DNA from: Planctomycetota bacterium
GTDB lineage: Bacteria; Planctomycetota; UBA1135; GCA-002686595
Assembly (NCBI GenBank): GCA_012959785.1
Contig: DUCM01000009.1
Span: 90,035-154,034 of the forward strand
DNA: 64,000 nt
Direction of reading: 5' to 3'
The notes under the pieces are model-generated. The model saw only the letters and a list, made by a program, of their open reading frames with translations, ran no database searches and was not told the origin of the DNA. Below, one piece after another: positions 17,657-25,663 of this stretch (position 1 is the stretch's first letter; the number at the start of each line of letters is the position of its first letter). A program made the position numbers and the translations under genes.

Positions 17657-19471
17657 ATGAGCACATCCCAAGCGGCCGATCGAGGCGAGTGGCGCCGCAC
17701 CCACACCTGCGGTGAGTTGCGCGGCTCCGATGTGGGCCAAGCCGTCAGGCTCAACGGTTGGGTGGACAAGCGCCGCGACCACGGCGGGATCTACTTCGTC
17801 GATGTGCGCGACCGCTACGGCCTGTGCCAGGTGGTGATCGACGAGAAGCAGACTGGCGAGGTCAAGCTCGGTCCCGAGGATGTGGTCGGCGTCTGGGGTC
17901 AAGTTGTGGCTCGGGGCGAGGACAACTGCAACACGAACATCGAGACTGGCGAGATCGAGGTCCTCGCCGAGCGCATCGAGGTGCTCTCGCGCTCGAAGGT
18001 GCCGCCATTTGAAGTCATCGACAACCTCGACACGGCCATCGAGACGCGCCTGCGTTACCGTTTCGTGGACCTGCGCCGCGGGCCCTTGCAGCGCAACCTG
18101 GCCCATCGTTCGGCTTTCATCCACGCCTTGCGTTGCGCTTTCATGGACGAGGGTTTTCTCGAGATCGAGACGCCCATCCTGAACCGCGCCACCCCCGAAG
18201 GGGCCCGTGACTATCTCGTACCCAGCCGGGTGCACCCCGGCGAGTTCTACGCCCTGCCGCAATCGCCGCAGATCTTCAAACAGATCCTGATGATCTCGGG
18301 CTATGACCGCTATTTTCAGGTGGCGCGCTGTTTCCGCGACGAGGATCTGCGCGCCGACCGCCAGCCCGAGTTCACGCAGCTCGACATGGAGATGAGTTTC
18401 GTCCTGGAGGAGGATGTCTTCGAAATCTGGGAGCGGGCTTTGGTGCGCACCTTCCGCGAGACCATGGCCGTCGACCTGCCCGAGAGTTTCCCGCGCATGC
18501 GCTGGATCGAGGCCATGGATCGTTTCGGCAGCGACAAGCCCGACACCCGTTTTGGGATGGAACTCGTGGCCTTGAACGAGTGGGCTTTGGCGGGGGAGTT
18601 CTCCGTCTTCCGGGACTCGGTCGAGGGCGGTGGCCGGGTGATGGGCATCGTGGTCAAGGGCGGTGCCGAAAAGATCAGCCGGGGGCAGATGAAGCCCCTC
18701 GAAAAGAAGGCCCGCGAGGCTGGCGCCCGGGGACTCGCCTGGTGGAAGCCCGGTCTTTCCGGTGGTGGCGCCGGGCCCTTGGCGCGCTGGTGCGAGGGCG
18801 CCCACGGCGAGGAGTTGCTGAAAATCATGGGCGCTCTTGAGGGCGACCTCTTGCTCTTTTGCGCCGACAGCCGCCAGGTCACCTGGCGCGTGTTGGGCGA
18901 GCTGCGTCTCTCCCTGGCGCGGCAGTTGGATCTGATCCCCTCGGGACGCTGGGACTTTCTTTGGGTTACCCACTTCCCCATGTTCGAGCGCGATGAAGCG
19001 GCGGGCCGCTGGACTTCTTCCCACCATCCCTTCACCGCTCCCGAGGACTGGGACCTCGGCGGCGATCCCGCCCAGCTCGACAGTCGCGCTTACGATCTCG
19101 TGCTCAACGGTTGGGAGTTGGGCTCGGGTTCGGTGAGAATCCATCGCTCGGATGTGCAACAGAAGGTCTTTGAGTTGCTGGGCATCGGCCCCGAGGAGCA
19201 GCGCCAGAAGTTTGGCTTCTTCCTCGACGCCCTGGCTCACGGCGCTCCGCCCCACGCTGGTTTTGCCGTGGGCCTCGACCGCCTGGTGGCTCTCACCGTG
19301 GGTCTCGACAACATCCGCGATGTGATCCCCTTCCCCAAGACCACCTCGGCCGCCGACCTCATGTGTCAGGCCCCCAGCAGCGTGCCAGAAGCGCAACTCG
19401 AGGAAGTCCACATCCAGTTGCGCCCCGAGGCCCGAAGCCCCCAGGAGCCGCCGAGTGGCGCGGATTCCTGA
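17657..19471 (+). CDS. aspS: Aspartyl-tRNA synthetase, bacterial type
   Basis: AspRS (604 aa) charges tRNA-Asp (or tRNA-Asp and tRNA-Asn if non-discriminating). Domains: anticodon-binding OB fold (about 15-125, LNGWVDKRRDHGGIYFVDVRDRYG), class II core, the bacterial GAD insertion (about 295-420) and the C-terminal core with GLDRLVAL (motif 3). Motif 2 is FRDEDLRADRQPEFTQLDMEMSF (ARCFRDEDLRADRQPEF). The window also holds tRNA-Asn; whether a GatCAB route or an AsnRS makes Asn-tRNA cannot be told here. A 746-codon frame on the opposite strand is a shadow. Confidence 0.97.
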   Translation: MSTSQAADRGEWRRTHTCGELRGSDVGQAVRLNGWVDKRRDHGGIYFVDVRDRYGLCQVVIDEKQTGEVKLGPEDVVGVWGQVVARGEDNCNTNIETGEIEVLAERIEVLSRSKVPPFEVIDNLDTAIETRLRYRFVDLRRGPLQRNLAHRSAFIHALRCAFMDEGFLEIETPILNRATPEGARDYLVPSRVHPGEFYALPQSPQIFKQILMISGYDRYFQVARCFRDEDLRADRQPEFTQLDMEMSFVLEEDVFEIWERALVRTFRETMAVDLPESFPRMRWIEAMDRFGSDKPDTRFGMELVALNEWALAGEFSVFRDSVEGGGRVMGIVVKGGAEKISRGQMKPLEKKAREAGARGLAWWKPGLSGGGAGPLARWCEGAHGEELLKIMGALEGDLLLFCADSRQVTWRVLGELRLSLARQLDLIPSGRWDFLWVTHFPMFERDEAAGRWTSSHHPFTAPEDWDLGGDPAQLDSRAYDLVLNGWELGSGSVRIHRSDVQQKVFELLGIGPEEQRQKFGFFLDALAHGAPPHAGFAVGLDRLVALTVGLDNIRDVIPFPKTTSAADLMCQAPSSVPEAQLEEVHIQLRPEARSPQEPPSGADS

Positions 19472-19741
19472 AGCTTCCTGAGTAGGGGCGGGCCTGGTGC
19501 GGCCAGCAGCGGCACCAGCAAGGCGCAGCGCCTGCCAGTGGCTGCTTCCCGGAGCCCGCTGCCCCCATGTCCGTGCTAGCCGTGCAGGGTTTGGGGCTAT
19601 CTCTGGCCACACAGGTTTTTTTTTGGGGCCCCTCTCCAGGAGCAGGTGCCTCAAACCAGGGGATTTTCACCCTTGGCAACAAACTCTTGCTTCTTTCCGT
19701 TTCGCTACTCGCTTGCCTGCTAACCGCCGCGTGCTCAAGGG

Positions 19742-20068
19742 TTGGGAAACAACGACTGCACGGCCACGGCCAATTCAACCGGCTCTGCGGCTGTGATCTC
19801 GGCCACGGGTGCTCTGGATCCCTTTGCGAATACTGTTGCGCTGCAAGCGGAGTTCCTGCCCGCCAAGCAGCCCGGGATCCTTTCTTGCGGTCCGGCGCAG
19901 GTGTCCTTGCCGTTCGGCAATGGCGTGCGGAGCGTGGACGGCGGGGGGAGTATTTTCACAAATTTTCCCATGCCCTTCCTGCGGTCTGCGATCCGGGGCA
20001 GCAGCAATCCAAGCAGTCGTTTCGACTTCGCCGGCTTTGGGGTCATCCAGGGTTTCGTCCCTTGTTGA
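19742..20068 (+). pseudogene. Decayed fragment of a planctomycete-type surface/secreted protein domain
   Basis: The reading frame (TTG 19742) gives GNNDCTATANSTGSAAVISA, then a stretch including LPAKQPGILSCG and LPFGNGVRSVDGGG, and ends SRFDFAGFGVIQGFVPC. This matches from memory the pattern of a domain common in planctomycete secreted proteins (CTA..NSTG..A.IS.TG, a 'QPGLFFYGP' and 'PFGDGFRCVGGG' block, and a 'GFNLSDG..I.FCP' end). About 20-25 residues between the GGG block and the C-terminal strand seem deleted. A signal-peptide-like stretch (LLLLSVSLLACLLTAAC) lies just upstream (about 19682-19735), but in another frame and behind a TAA at 19721 in this one. I read it as a frameshifted remnant. 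A short functional gene is less likely. Confidence 0.5.
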
Positions 20069-20423
20069 GTTCAAGTGCAGAGACAGCCCAAGAGACCCTG
20101 GCGCAGGCTCGAGGGGGGGGCAGGGGCTCCACAAGCCTGCGAATCGTCAGCTTCAGCCCAACCGCCCGTTTGCGATCATCCCGCCCGGCACGGGCAGGTC
20201 GGGGCCTGGGCGGCGGCAGCTTGGCTCGGAGCTGAAAGCCCTGCCTTGCTGGCGAGCGGCTCTGATGGGTGGAATCTCGGCCCCGTCGCGGTGCGAAGCC
20301 GGTTAGCTTTGGATGCCAGGTGGCGCCGGGGGGGCTCGTAGGCTACTCTGGGGGCCTCCATTCAAGGAACGGGCGCCGCATGTCGCGGGCCCCAAGTTCA
20401 CCAACCCTAAAAAAAGGAGCCGA
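20069..20423. other. Non-coding spacer and infC leader
   Basis: Together with 19472-19741, this flanks the decayed fragment. I see no credible coding frame. The last 15 bases form the ribosome-binding site of infC (an A-run followed by AGGAG at 20415-20419). In many bacteria the leader of infC-rpmI-rplT binds L20 for autoregulation; I could not identify such a structure here. Confidence 0.5.
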
Positions 20424-21200
20424 GTGGGAGCCTACGACTACCGCCGCAACCGACAAATCCGCGTCCCCCAGGTCCGACTCATCGATGAGAACGGCGAACA
20501 GGTGGGGGTCGTCGACACCCACGATGCCATGCGCCGAGCTGAGGACGCTGGCCTGGATCTCGTAGAAGTCTCTCCCACCGCGCGGCCGCCGGTGTGCAAG
20601 ATTCTGGACTTTGGCAAGTTCAAGTACGATTCGCGCAAGCGAGATCAGAAGGCCGGGGTCAAGAAGACCAGTTCGCAGCTGAAGGAACTCCGTGTGCGTC
20701 CGGGAATCGATCCCCACGATCTCGGCTACCGCCTCGATCAAGGCAAACGATTCCTCGAAGCCGGACACAAGGTCCAGGTGGTCTGCATCTTTCGCGGCCG
20801 CCAAATGCGCCACCCCGAGCACGGCTACAATGTGATGAAGCAAGTCACCGAACAACTCGGTGCAGTCGCCAAGGTCGAATCCACAGCCAAGATGATGGGG
20901 CGCCGCATGACCATGCTCTTGAGTCCCCTGGCTGCCAAGCCCGGAGTCAAGGGAATCACCCCCAAGGGCGGCGGCGCGACGGCTGGCGCTGCAAAGGCAA
21001 AGCCCGCCCCCGCGGCACGGGCCGCACCCGCGGCACAGGCCGCACCCGCGGCACAGGCCGCACCCGCGGCACAGGCCGCACCGGCAGCGAAGGCTCCGCC
21101 TGTGGCAAAGCCGCCCCCCGCGGCTACAGCTCCGCCCACCCCAAAACTCGCCCCTGCCGCGGAACCGGACTCAAAGCCCGATTCCGGCACCGAGGCCTGA
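20424..21200 (+). CDS. infC: Translation initiation factor IF-3 with Ala/Pro-rich tail
   Basis: IF-3 (258 aa) checks initiator tRNA and start codon on the 30S subunit. GTG 20424, 4 nt after AGGAG, is the best start; it gives VGAYDYRRNRQIRVPQVRLI, the standard IF-3 beginning. The N domain (to about 85), linker helix (YDSRKRDQKAGVKKTSSQLKEL) and C domain (LDQGKRFLEAGHKVQVVCIFRGRQMRH, KMMGRRMTMLLSP) are complete. Normal IF-3 ends near residue 180. Here a tail of about 75 residues follows, made of APAAQA repeats and Pro-rich spacers encoded by an 18-bp tandem repeat. It is the first gene of infC-rpmI-rplT-pheST. Confidence 0.94.
   Translation: MGAYDYRRNRQIRVPQVRLIDENGEQVGVVDTHDAMRRAEDAGLDLVEVSPTARPPVCKILDFGKFKYDSRKRDQKAGVKKTSSQLKELRVRPGIDPHDLGYRLDQGKRFLEAGHKVQVVCIFRGRQMRHPEHGYNVMKQVTEQLGAVAKVESTAKMMGRRMTMLLSPLAAKPGVKGITPKGGGATAGAAKAKPAPAARAAPAAQAAPAAQAAPAAQAAPAAKAPPVAKPPPAATAPPTPKLAPAAEPDSKPDSGTEA
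21010..21085 (+). repeat. 18-bp tandem repeat coding the Ala/Pro tail of IF-3
   Basis: About four copies of an 18-bp unit (GCGGCACAGGCCGCACCC, first copy with CACGGG) encode the peptide repeat AAQAAP. The repeat is in frame, so copy-number change would alter tail length without frameshift. Confidence 0.85.
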
Positions 21201-21212
21201 GTTTTGACTCTG

Positions 21213-21239
21213 ACGGCGCCCTCGGAGGGCCGTTTTCTT
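21213..21239 (+). terminator. Terminator-like hairpin between infC and rpmI
   Basis: ACGG-(cg)-CCCT pairs with AGGGCCGT across a CGG loop, with a two-base bulge, and TTTTCTT follows. It lies in the 183-bp gap after infC. It could end part of the transcripts or act as an attenuator that sets rpmI-rplT level. Confidence 0.5.
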
Positions 21240-21383
21240 GGACCTCCAAAGCCCGCGGGCTTGCCAAGGCAACTCCAGTCGCTATCCTCTCACGCTCCAA
21301 GTCCGGGGTCTTTCCCCGGCTCCCGTGCGCTGCTACAAGGCATGCAAGCGAGCGGGGAGTCTCCAAGCCGAAGAGGAAGAACG

Positions 21384-21581
21384 ATGCCCAAGATGAAATC
21401 CAAGGGAGCGGTCAAGAAACGCTTCCGCATCTCCAAGACCGGCAAGGCGATTTCGAATCGCCCCAGTCGTGGACATATGCACGCCAAGAACACCTCGGGA
21501 GCGCGACGCAAGCTCAATTCGCGGCTGATCCTGCCGCCCACCTGGAGCCGTCTCGTACGCCGCATGATGGGGGGCAAGTAA
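21384..21581 (+). CDS. rpmI: 50S ribosomal protein L35
   Basis: L35, 65 aa, starts MPKMKSKGAVKKRFRISKTG and has the Lys/Arg-rich GHMHAKNTSGARRKLN middle typical of the family. ATG 21384 has an AGAGGA ribosome site a few bases upstream; the open frame further upstream is not coding. It lies 4 bp before rplT. Confidence 0.96.
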   Translation: MPKMKSKGAVKKRFRISKTGKAISNRPSRGHMHAKNTSGARRKLNSRLILPPTWSRLVRRMMGGK

Positions 21582-21585
21582 CCCA

Positions 21586-21954
21586 ATGGTACGCGTAACC
21601 TACGGTGCTCCCCGCCACCGGAAGAAGGCCCGATACTTCAAGGCCACCCGCGGTTACCGCGGCGGACGCTCCAAGCTCTGGCGCACCGTGCGCGAGGCCA
21701 TCATGCGTTCGTGGGCCTACTCATTCCGCGACCGCAAACAACGCAAGCGCCAGTTCCGGCGCCTGTGGATCATCCGCATCAACGCAGCGGCCCGCATGCG
21801 CGGCATGAACTACTCGCGCTTCATGGCGGGCCTCAAGCAGGCCGGCATCCACCTCAACCGCAAGCAGCTCTCCGAGCTCGCGATCCACGACACAGGGGCT
21901 TTCGATGCCCTGGTCGAGGCGGCCAAGGGGGCTCAGGCGGCCAAGAGCGCCTGA
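21586..21954 (+). CDS. rplT: 50S ribosomal protein L20
   Basis: L20 (122 aa) binds 23S rRNA early in 50S assembly and often autoregulates this operon. Conserved segments: RHRKKARYFKATRGYRGGRS, AYSFRDRKQRKRQFRRLWI, INAAARMRGMNYSRFM and ELAIHD. The last 10 residues (EAAKGAQAAKSA) are a mild extension. A strong hairpin follows. Confidence 0.97.
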   Translation: MVRVTYGAPRHRKKARYFKATRGYRGGRSKLWRTVREAIMRSWAYSFRDRKQRKRQFRRLWIIRINAAARMRGMNYSRFMAGLKQAGIHLNRKQLSELAIHDTGAFDALVEAAKGAQAAKSA

Positions 21955-21984
21955 TTTAATTCAGGGCTCTAGAAGTAGGAATTG

Positions 21985-22016
21985 GCGGCCCGGGCGACAG
22001 ACTTCGCCCGGGCCGC
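21985..22016 (+). terminator. Strong GC hairpin between rplT and pheS
   Basis: A perfect 13-bp stem (21985-21997 with 22004-22016) around a 6-nt loop, in the 145-bp spacer. Only a weak T-rich tail (TTCAGCTTT) follows. It may terminate, pause or be part of a leader attenuator controlling pheST. Confidence 0.65.
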
Positions 22017-22099
22017 TTCAGCTTTGGGGGCTAACGCTTGAGCCGGGGAGCCGGGACTGGTTCCATAGGCTGCTGCCGTCTAATCGAATGGAGAGACCC

Positions 22100-23122
22100 A
22101 TGGAAAACCGCCTGAAGGAGCTGCGCCAATCGGCCCTGAAACGGGTTGAGGCTGCTGCATCCGAGGAAGACCTGCGCGCCGTGACCCGTGAGTTCATCGG
22201 CAAGCAAGGCGCTGTGTCCGAACTCCTCGCTTTGATCCCCAACCTGCCTCCCGCCGAGCGTGGGGCCATGGGCAAGGGCGCGAACCTGCTCAAGCGCTCC
22301 ATCGGCGATGCGATCTCCGAACGCAAGCTGGCTCTCGAAGCCCTGGCCCTCGACGCCCAGCGCGCTGGCGGCGACTTCGACCCCAGCCTGCCAGGCGCTC
22401 CCCAGATGCGCGGCTCGTTGCACCCCCTGACCCTGGTGCGACGGGAGGTCGAGGGCATTTTTTCATCCATGGGCTACAGCATCCTCGACGGCCCCGAAGT
22501 CGAACTCGACTACTACAACTTTCAGGCCCTCAACATCCCCGAGCACCACCCCGCGCGGGAGATGCAGGACACCTTTTACTGCGACTCCGGCGGCAAGCTG
22601 GTCATGCGCACCCAGACCTCGCCGGTGCAAATCCGCGCCATGGAAAGCCTCTCGCCACCCTTCCGTGTGATCGCACCGGGGCGGGTCTTTCGCAACGAAG
22701 AAGCCGACGCCACCCACGAACACACCTTCCACCAAGTCGAGGGCCTGGTAGTGGGGCGCGACATCACCGTGGGGCACCTGACCGGAGTCTTGAAGGGCTT
22801 CTTGCGCCAACTCTTCCAACGCGACCTCGACGTGCGCCTGCGACCGGGCTATTTCCCCTTCGTCGAGCCCGGTTTCGAACTCGACATCCGCTGCCCCTTC
22901 TGCGAAGAGGGTTGCCGGGTCTGCAAGAAGACCTGCTGGGTCGAGTTCTGCGGTTGTGGCCTGGTGCACCCCACGGTCCTTGAGGCCGGCGGCATCGACC
23001 CCGAAGCCTGGACCGGTTTTGCCTTTGGCTTCGGCCTCGACCGCCTGGTGATGCTGCGCCATGGGATCGATGACATCCGCCACTTCATGGGCGGAGACCT
23101 GCGCTTTTTGGAGCAATTCTGA
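22100..23122 (+). CDS. pheS: Phenylalanyl-tRNA synthetase alpha subunit
   Basis: PheS (340 aa) is the catalytic half of the alpha2beta2 PheRS. ATG 22100 is preceded by GAGAGA; ATG 22088 is a weaker alternative. The N-terminal coiled coil (about 1-85) contacts tRNA. Class II motifs follow: VEGIFSSMGY (motif 1), THEHTFHQVEGLVV (motif 2 area) and the C-terminal GFGLDRLVMLRHGIDDIRHF (motif 3). A Cys cluster (CPFCEEGCRVCKKTCW, then CGCG, about residues 262-288) lies where many bacterial PheS proteins have CxxC-type pairs. Its stop overlaps pheT (TGATG). Confidence 0.96.
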   Translation: MENRLKELRQSALKRVEAAASEEDLRAVTREFIGKQGAVSELLALIPNLPPAERGAMGKGANLLKRSIGDAISERKLALEALALDAQRAGGDFDPSLPGAPQMRGSLHPLTLVRREVEGIFSSMGYSILDGPEVELDYYNFQALNIPEHHPAREMQDTFYCDSGGKLVMRTQTSPVQIRAMESLSPPFRVIAPGRVFRNEEADATHEHTFHQVEGLVVGRDITVGHLTGVLKGFLRQLFQRDLDVRLRPGYFPFVEPGFELDIRCPFCEEGCRVCKKTCWVEFCGCGLVHPTVLEAGGIDPEAWTGFAFGFGLDRLVMLRHGIDDIRHFMGGDLRFLEQF

Positions 23123-25569
23123 TGCTGATTTCCTATCGCTGGCTCGCGCGCCATGTGAATCTAGAGGGCATCTCCCCCGAACGATTGGCCGAGGAGTTGA
23201 CCCTATCCACCGCCGAGGTCGAAGGCCTGGAAGCGTTCGCGCCGCACCTCTCCAAGGTCACCGTGGGGCTCGTCACGAGCGCCGAGAAACACCCGGACGC
23301 CGACAAGTTGACCGTCTGCACCGTGGATGTGGGCGAGGCCGAGCCGCTCACCATCGTCTGCGGCGCTCCTAATGTGCGCGCCTCGTTGAAGGTCGCCGTG
23401 GCCACCGTGGGCACGACCCTGCCCGGTGACTTTCGTATCAAGAAGGCCAAGATTCGCGGCGTCGAATCGCGGGGGATGATCTGTTCCGTGCGCGAGCTAG
23501 ACCTGGGCGACGAACACGACGGGATCTGGGAACTCGACTGCGACCTAGAGGTGGGCAAGCCCGTGGCCGAAGCCCTTTGCATCGAGGATTGGGTGATCGA
23601 GGTCGACAACAAGTCCATCACCCACCGGCCCGACCTGTGGGGCCACCGCGGCATCGCCCGCGAACTGGCCGCCATTTTCGACCGCGAGCTTTTGCCGCTG
23701 GACACTTCCCTGCCCGCGACCCTGGGCGGCGAGGGACTGGCGGTGCGGGTCGAGTCGGCGGCCTGCGCGCGCTACATCGGCCTTGAGATCGACGGGGTGC
23801 GCTCCGAGCCCAGCCCCCTGTGGCTGAAGCTTCTCTTGCTGGCTGTGGGCCAACGGCCCCTCGATCTCTTGGTGGACCTGTCGAACTTCGTCATGCTCGA
23901 CTTGGGCCAGCCCAACCACCTCTTCGACCGCACCCGCCTCGATCCGGGCGGCATCGTCGTGCGCGCGGCGCACGCGGGTGAGACGATCCAGACCCTCGAC
24001 GGCGAGCAGCGCAGTCTGACCGAGGCCGACCTCTTGATCACCTCCGGCGATGAACCCGTGGCCCTTGCGGGCGTGATGGGCGCCGAGGCTTCCAAGGTGA
24101 TCGGCGAAACGGGCAAGCTGCTCCTCGAAGTCGCCAGCTTTGACGCCGTGACGATCCGCCGCACTGCTGCGCGCACGGGCCTGCGTAGTGACTCATCGGC
24201 GCGCTTTGAAAAGAGCCTCGACCCGACCCTGCCCATGCAGGCCGCGGGGCACCTCGTGCGCACCTTGCAGGCCATCCAGCCGGAGGTCAGCCTGCCCTCG
24301 AAACCCGTTGAGGACGGCGACTGGCAGGATCCTGCCTGCGAGATCGAACTCACGGGCAGCCTCGTGCGGCGCCTGCTTGGTGTGGAGCTAGAGGACGAGG
24401 CCATGGCGGCCATCCTGCGCAGCCTGGACTTCGGCGTGACTTGTGAAGGTGATCTCCTGCGGGTCTCCGTGCCCTCCAACCGGGCCACCCGCGACATTTC
24501 CATCGACCGCGATCTGGTGGAGGAGATCGGGCGTCTGCACCGCTATGACAACATTCCTGAGCGGCCCCTGGTGGCCGAGGTCAATCCGCCCCCACGGGAC
24601 TTGCGGCGCGAGTTGGTGACCGGCATCCAGGATCGTCTCGCCGGTGCCGCCGCCTTCCATGAGGTCATGAGCTACTCCTTCGTGGCGACTTCCCTGCTCG
24701 AAACCCTGGGCCTGGCGCAGCGCGAATTCGTGCGCCTCGTGAATCCGGTGGTGGAGGGTGAGGAATGCGTGCGCCGTTCGGTGGTGCCGGGGCTCTTGAA
24801 GCTGCTCGAGAAGAACCGCCGCATCACACCCGATGTGCGCCTCTTCGAAATCGGCAAGGGCTACCTGCCGGAGGAGGCCGACGAGCGAGGCTTGCCCGGC
24901 GAGATCCACGAATTGGGCCTCGTCTGGACGCGACCGGTGCCGGGTAAGAAGGCGCGCTTTGACGCCGGGCTATTCGCCCAGATGCGCGGTGTACTCGACG
25001 ACCTGATCCGTGCCCTGGGATTTGACGATCTTCGCTGGGAGCCCGCGGGAAGTGAGGCGCCCGCCGAGCCTTGGATGCACGCTGGCCGAGCGCTCTGCGG
25101 CTCGCTTGTGGGCCGCGACGGAAAGCGCCGCTGCCTGGCCGTTCAGATGGCCGAGCTTGAACCCGGCCTGCAGCGCCCCCTGGGGCTTATCGATAACCTG
25201 GCGGGGGAGGTGCTCATCGGCCGCGTGAGCCTCGACGAATTGCTCCTGGCCCAGCCCCGTCAAGGGGGCTTCGAGCCTCTGCCGCGGCTGCCCGGCAACA
25301 AGGTCGATGTGGCCCTGGCCATGCCCGTGGCCATTTCAGCTGGCGAGGTCCGAAAAGCCATCGAAAAGAGCGGCAAGGGTCTTTGCCGCGAGATCGAACT
25401 CTTTGACCTCTACAGCGGCCCGGGCCTCGCGGCGGGCACCAAATCCCTGGCCTACCATGTGCTGTTGCAGTCGGATAAGAAGACCATCACCGACGGGGAA
25501 GCCCAAAAATTCTTCAAGCGCCTTGAACGGGCGGTGGGAGAATTGGGCGGAGAATTGCGCAGGGAGTGA
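23122..25569 (+). CDS. pheT: Phenylalanyl-tRNA synthetase beta subunit
   Basis: PheT (815 aa): an N-terminal tRNA-binding EMAP-like domain (about 40-150, VTVGLVTSAEKHPDADKLTVCTVD), B3/B4 editing domain (about 210-390), B5 domain, the inactive synthetase-like core, and the C-terminal ferredoxin-like anticodon-binding FDX-ACB domain (FEPLPRLPGNKVDVALAMP to the end). Full length and intact. The start ATG overlaps the pheS stop. Confidence 0.96.
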   Translation: MLISYRWLARHVNLEGISPERLAEELTLSTAEVEGLEAFAPHLSKVTVGLVTSAEKHPDADKLTVCTVDVGEAEPLTIVCGAPNVRASLKVAVATVGTTLPGDFRIKKAKIRGVESRGMICSVRELDLGDEHDGIWELDCDLEVGKPVAEALCIEDWVIEVDNKSITHRPDLWGHRGIARELAAIFDRELLPLDTSLPATLGGEGLAVRVESAACARYIGLEIDGVRSEPSPLWLKLLLLAVGQRPLDLLVDLSNFVMLDLGQPNHLFDRTRLDPGGIVVRAAHAGETIQTLDGEQRSLTEADLLITSGDEPVALAGVMGAEASKVIGETGKLLLEVASFDAVTIRRTAARTGLRSDSSARFEKSLDPTLPMQAAGHLVRTLQAIQPEVSLPSKPVEDGDWQDPACEIELTGSLVRRLLGVELEDEAMAAILRSLDFGVTCEGDLLRVSVPSNRATRDISIDRDLVEEIGRLHRYDNIPERPLVAEVNPPPRDLRRELVTGIQDRLAGAAAFHEVMSYSFVATSLLETLGLAQREFVRLVNPVVEGEECVRRSVVPGLLKLLEKNRRITPDVRLFEIGKGYLPEEADERGLPGEIHELGLVWTRPVPGKKARFDAGLFAQMRGVLDDLIRALGFDDLRWEPAGSEAPAEPWMHAGRALCGSLVGRDGKRRCLAVQMAELEPGLQRPLGLIDNLAGEVLIGRVSLDELLLAQPRQGGFEPLPRLPGNKVDVALAMPVAISAGEVRKAIEKSGKGLCREIELFDLYSGPGLAAGTKSLAYHVLLQSDKKTITDGEAQKFFKRLERAVGELGGELRRE

Positions 25570-25663
25570 AGCGCGCCAGAGGGCGCTTCAAAAGGCGGCG
25601 CGGCCCCGAAGGCAGCCCCCCCGAGGCCCATCGGAGTAGTATGCTTGTCGCGGAACCGTAGCC

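Noticed and set aside
17414..19654. A 746-codon frame on the minus strand
   Set aside because: Antisense to aspS and atpC, no recognisable domain, His/Gly/Leu-rich as expected of a shadow of a real GC-rich gene.
22880..22990. Cys cluster in PheS as a novel zinc domain
   Set aside because: Similar Cys pairs at this site are known in many bacterial PheS proteins.
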